15,184 nucleotides of DNA from Actinomycetota bacterium (lineage in GTDB: Bacteria; Actinomycetota; Acidimicrobiia; Acidimicrobiales; AC-25), in contig VAXF01000022.1 in the NCBI GenBank assembly GCA_005888395.1, positions 1 to 15,184 on the forward strand, written 5' to 3'. Under the pieces are notes generated by a model. It saw only the letters and a program-made list of their open reading frames with translations. It searched no databases and was not told the origin of the DNA. Below are positions 14,554-15,184 of the stretch, one piece after another. Position numbers and translations under genes: made by a program. How positions within the stretch are numbered: position 1 is the stretch's first letter; every line of letters starts with the position of its first letter.

Positions 14554-15184
14554 CGCGCCCCCAGGAACACCGGGCGGAGCAGGTCGTCACGCGCCAAGAG
14601 CTCGGACGTCGCACCGTCGAAGCGCACCTCGCCCCGCTCCAGGAACAGCCCGTGCGGCGCAAGGGTGAGCGCGAGGTTCACGCTCTGCTCGACCAGGAGC
14701 ACTGTGGCGCCTTCGTCGTTCACCCGCCGGACGATGGCGAGCAGGCCCTCGACGACCTTGGGCGCGAGCCCGAGGCTGAGCTCGTCGATCAGCACGAGGC
14801 GGGGACGGGTCAGGAGCACCCGCGCCACTGCGAGCATCTGTTGCTCGCCTCCCGACAGCGTGCCGACCCGCTGATCGCGCCGCTCGGCCAGCACCGGGAA
14901 CAGCGTCATGACCTCCTCGATGGCCGCGCGCAGGCGGGCACCCTGGCGCCGGATGCTGTGGCCGCCGACGCGAAGGTTCTCCGCCACCGTCAGGGCGGGG
15001 AAGCTCATCCGTCCGCCCGCGAGGAGTGACACGCCGAGTCCGATGACCTGCTCGGCTTCGAGGTAGGTCGTGTCGCGGCCGAAGATGCGGATCGTGCCCG
15101 ACGACGGGTGGTCGAGGCCGGCCACCAGTCGCAGGAGCGTGCTCTTGCCGGCGCCGTTGGTACCGAGCAGCCCCGCGACCTCGC
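14550..15184 (-). CDS. livF: LivF-like ABC transporter ATP-binding protein (5' end beyond the window)
   Basis: This is the second ATPase subunit of the Liv-type importer, powering uptake at the cytoplasmic face of the membrane. The window includes Walker A (GTNGAGKST, at about 15160-15130) through the C-terminus; the start lies past the right edge. ALTVAENLRVGG follows the Q-loop region, where LivF usually has V-P-E-G-R; here it is LLAGGRMSFPALTV. The signature is LSGGEQQMLAVARVLL. Walker B reads LVLIDELSLGLAP, with DEL replacing the usual DEP but the catalytic glutamate kept. The switch region is TVLLVEQSV, with Q in place of H as is common in LivF. It ends FLGAR and overlaps the fused permease gene by four bases, so it is the upstream gene of this operon. 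Confidence 0.9.
   Translation of the reverse strand, partial: EVAGLLGTNGAGKSTLLRLVAGLDHPSSGTIRIFGRDTTYLEAEQVIGLGVSLLAGGRMSFPALTVAENLRVGGHSIRRQGARLRAAIEEVMTLFPVLAERRDQRVGTLSGGEQQMLAVARVLLTRPRLVLIDELSLGLAPKVVEGLLAIVRRVNDEGATVLLVEQSVNLALTLAPHGLFLERGEVRFDGATSELLARDDLLRPVFLGAR

Overview
The window is GC-rich, gene-dense bacterial DNA with frequent GTG/TTG starts and 1-10 base gene overlaps. Together with a LivH-LivM-LivG fusion, this suggests a high-GC actinobacterium. An Acidimicrobiia-like member is possible, but the sequence gives no taxonomic marker. I see no rRNA, tRNA, CRISPR array or insertion sequence, and no gene-free stretch over 300 bases.

Layout. (1) Bases 1-4793, minus strand: a tightly packed unit reading right to left. 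It holds a secreted PQQ-type beta-propeller protein, a thioredoxin/TlpA-like protein with an in-frame TGA where a redox cysteine is expected, an AadA-like nucleotidyltransferase, and an MFS transporter that carries a frameshift and runs off the left edge. (2) Bases 4863-5891, plus strand: a Leu/Phe-dehydrogenase-type amino-acid dehydrogenase, divergent from unit 1. (3) Bases 5941-8594, minus strand: an FGGY sugar kinase overlapping a LarA-type nickel-pincer racemase/epimerase. (4) Bases 8688-10061, plus strand: a second, intact MFS transporter, clearly a paralogue of the broken one. (5) Bases 10058-15184, minus strand: a branched-chain amino-acid type (Liv/HAAT) ABC importer. It reads LivF (cut by the right edge), a fused LivH-LivM-LivG polypeptide, then a membrane-anchored substrate-binding protein.

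The most notable item is the thioredoxin-like gene at 2173-3249. The TGA at 2895-2893 reads W-A-S-W-[TGA]-G-C-R. The same frame continues for 239 codons into the rest of a thioredoxin fold, including the cis-proline. Twenty bases after the TGA the mRNA forms a perfect 6-bp stem with a GGUCU loop, the same five bases found in the apical loop of the E. coli fdhF SECIS. I read it as a selenoprotein. Ordinary annotation would split it into two ORFs or call it a pseudogene.

Two transporter genes carry apparent small deletions that break the frame: about 5 bases in the left MFS gene and about 26 bases in the LivG part of the fusion. In both, the lost bases can be explained by short direct repeats. 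They could be real inactivating deletions or consensus errors; reads would settle it.

How the genes may work together (inference). The kinase and LarA homologue are translationally linked and probably act in turn on a hydroxy or sugar acid. The Liv system imports a small organic solute. The selenoprotein is coupled to the PQQ-propeller gene by a 4-base GTGA overlap.
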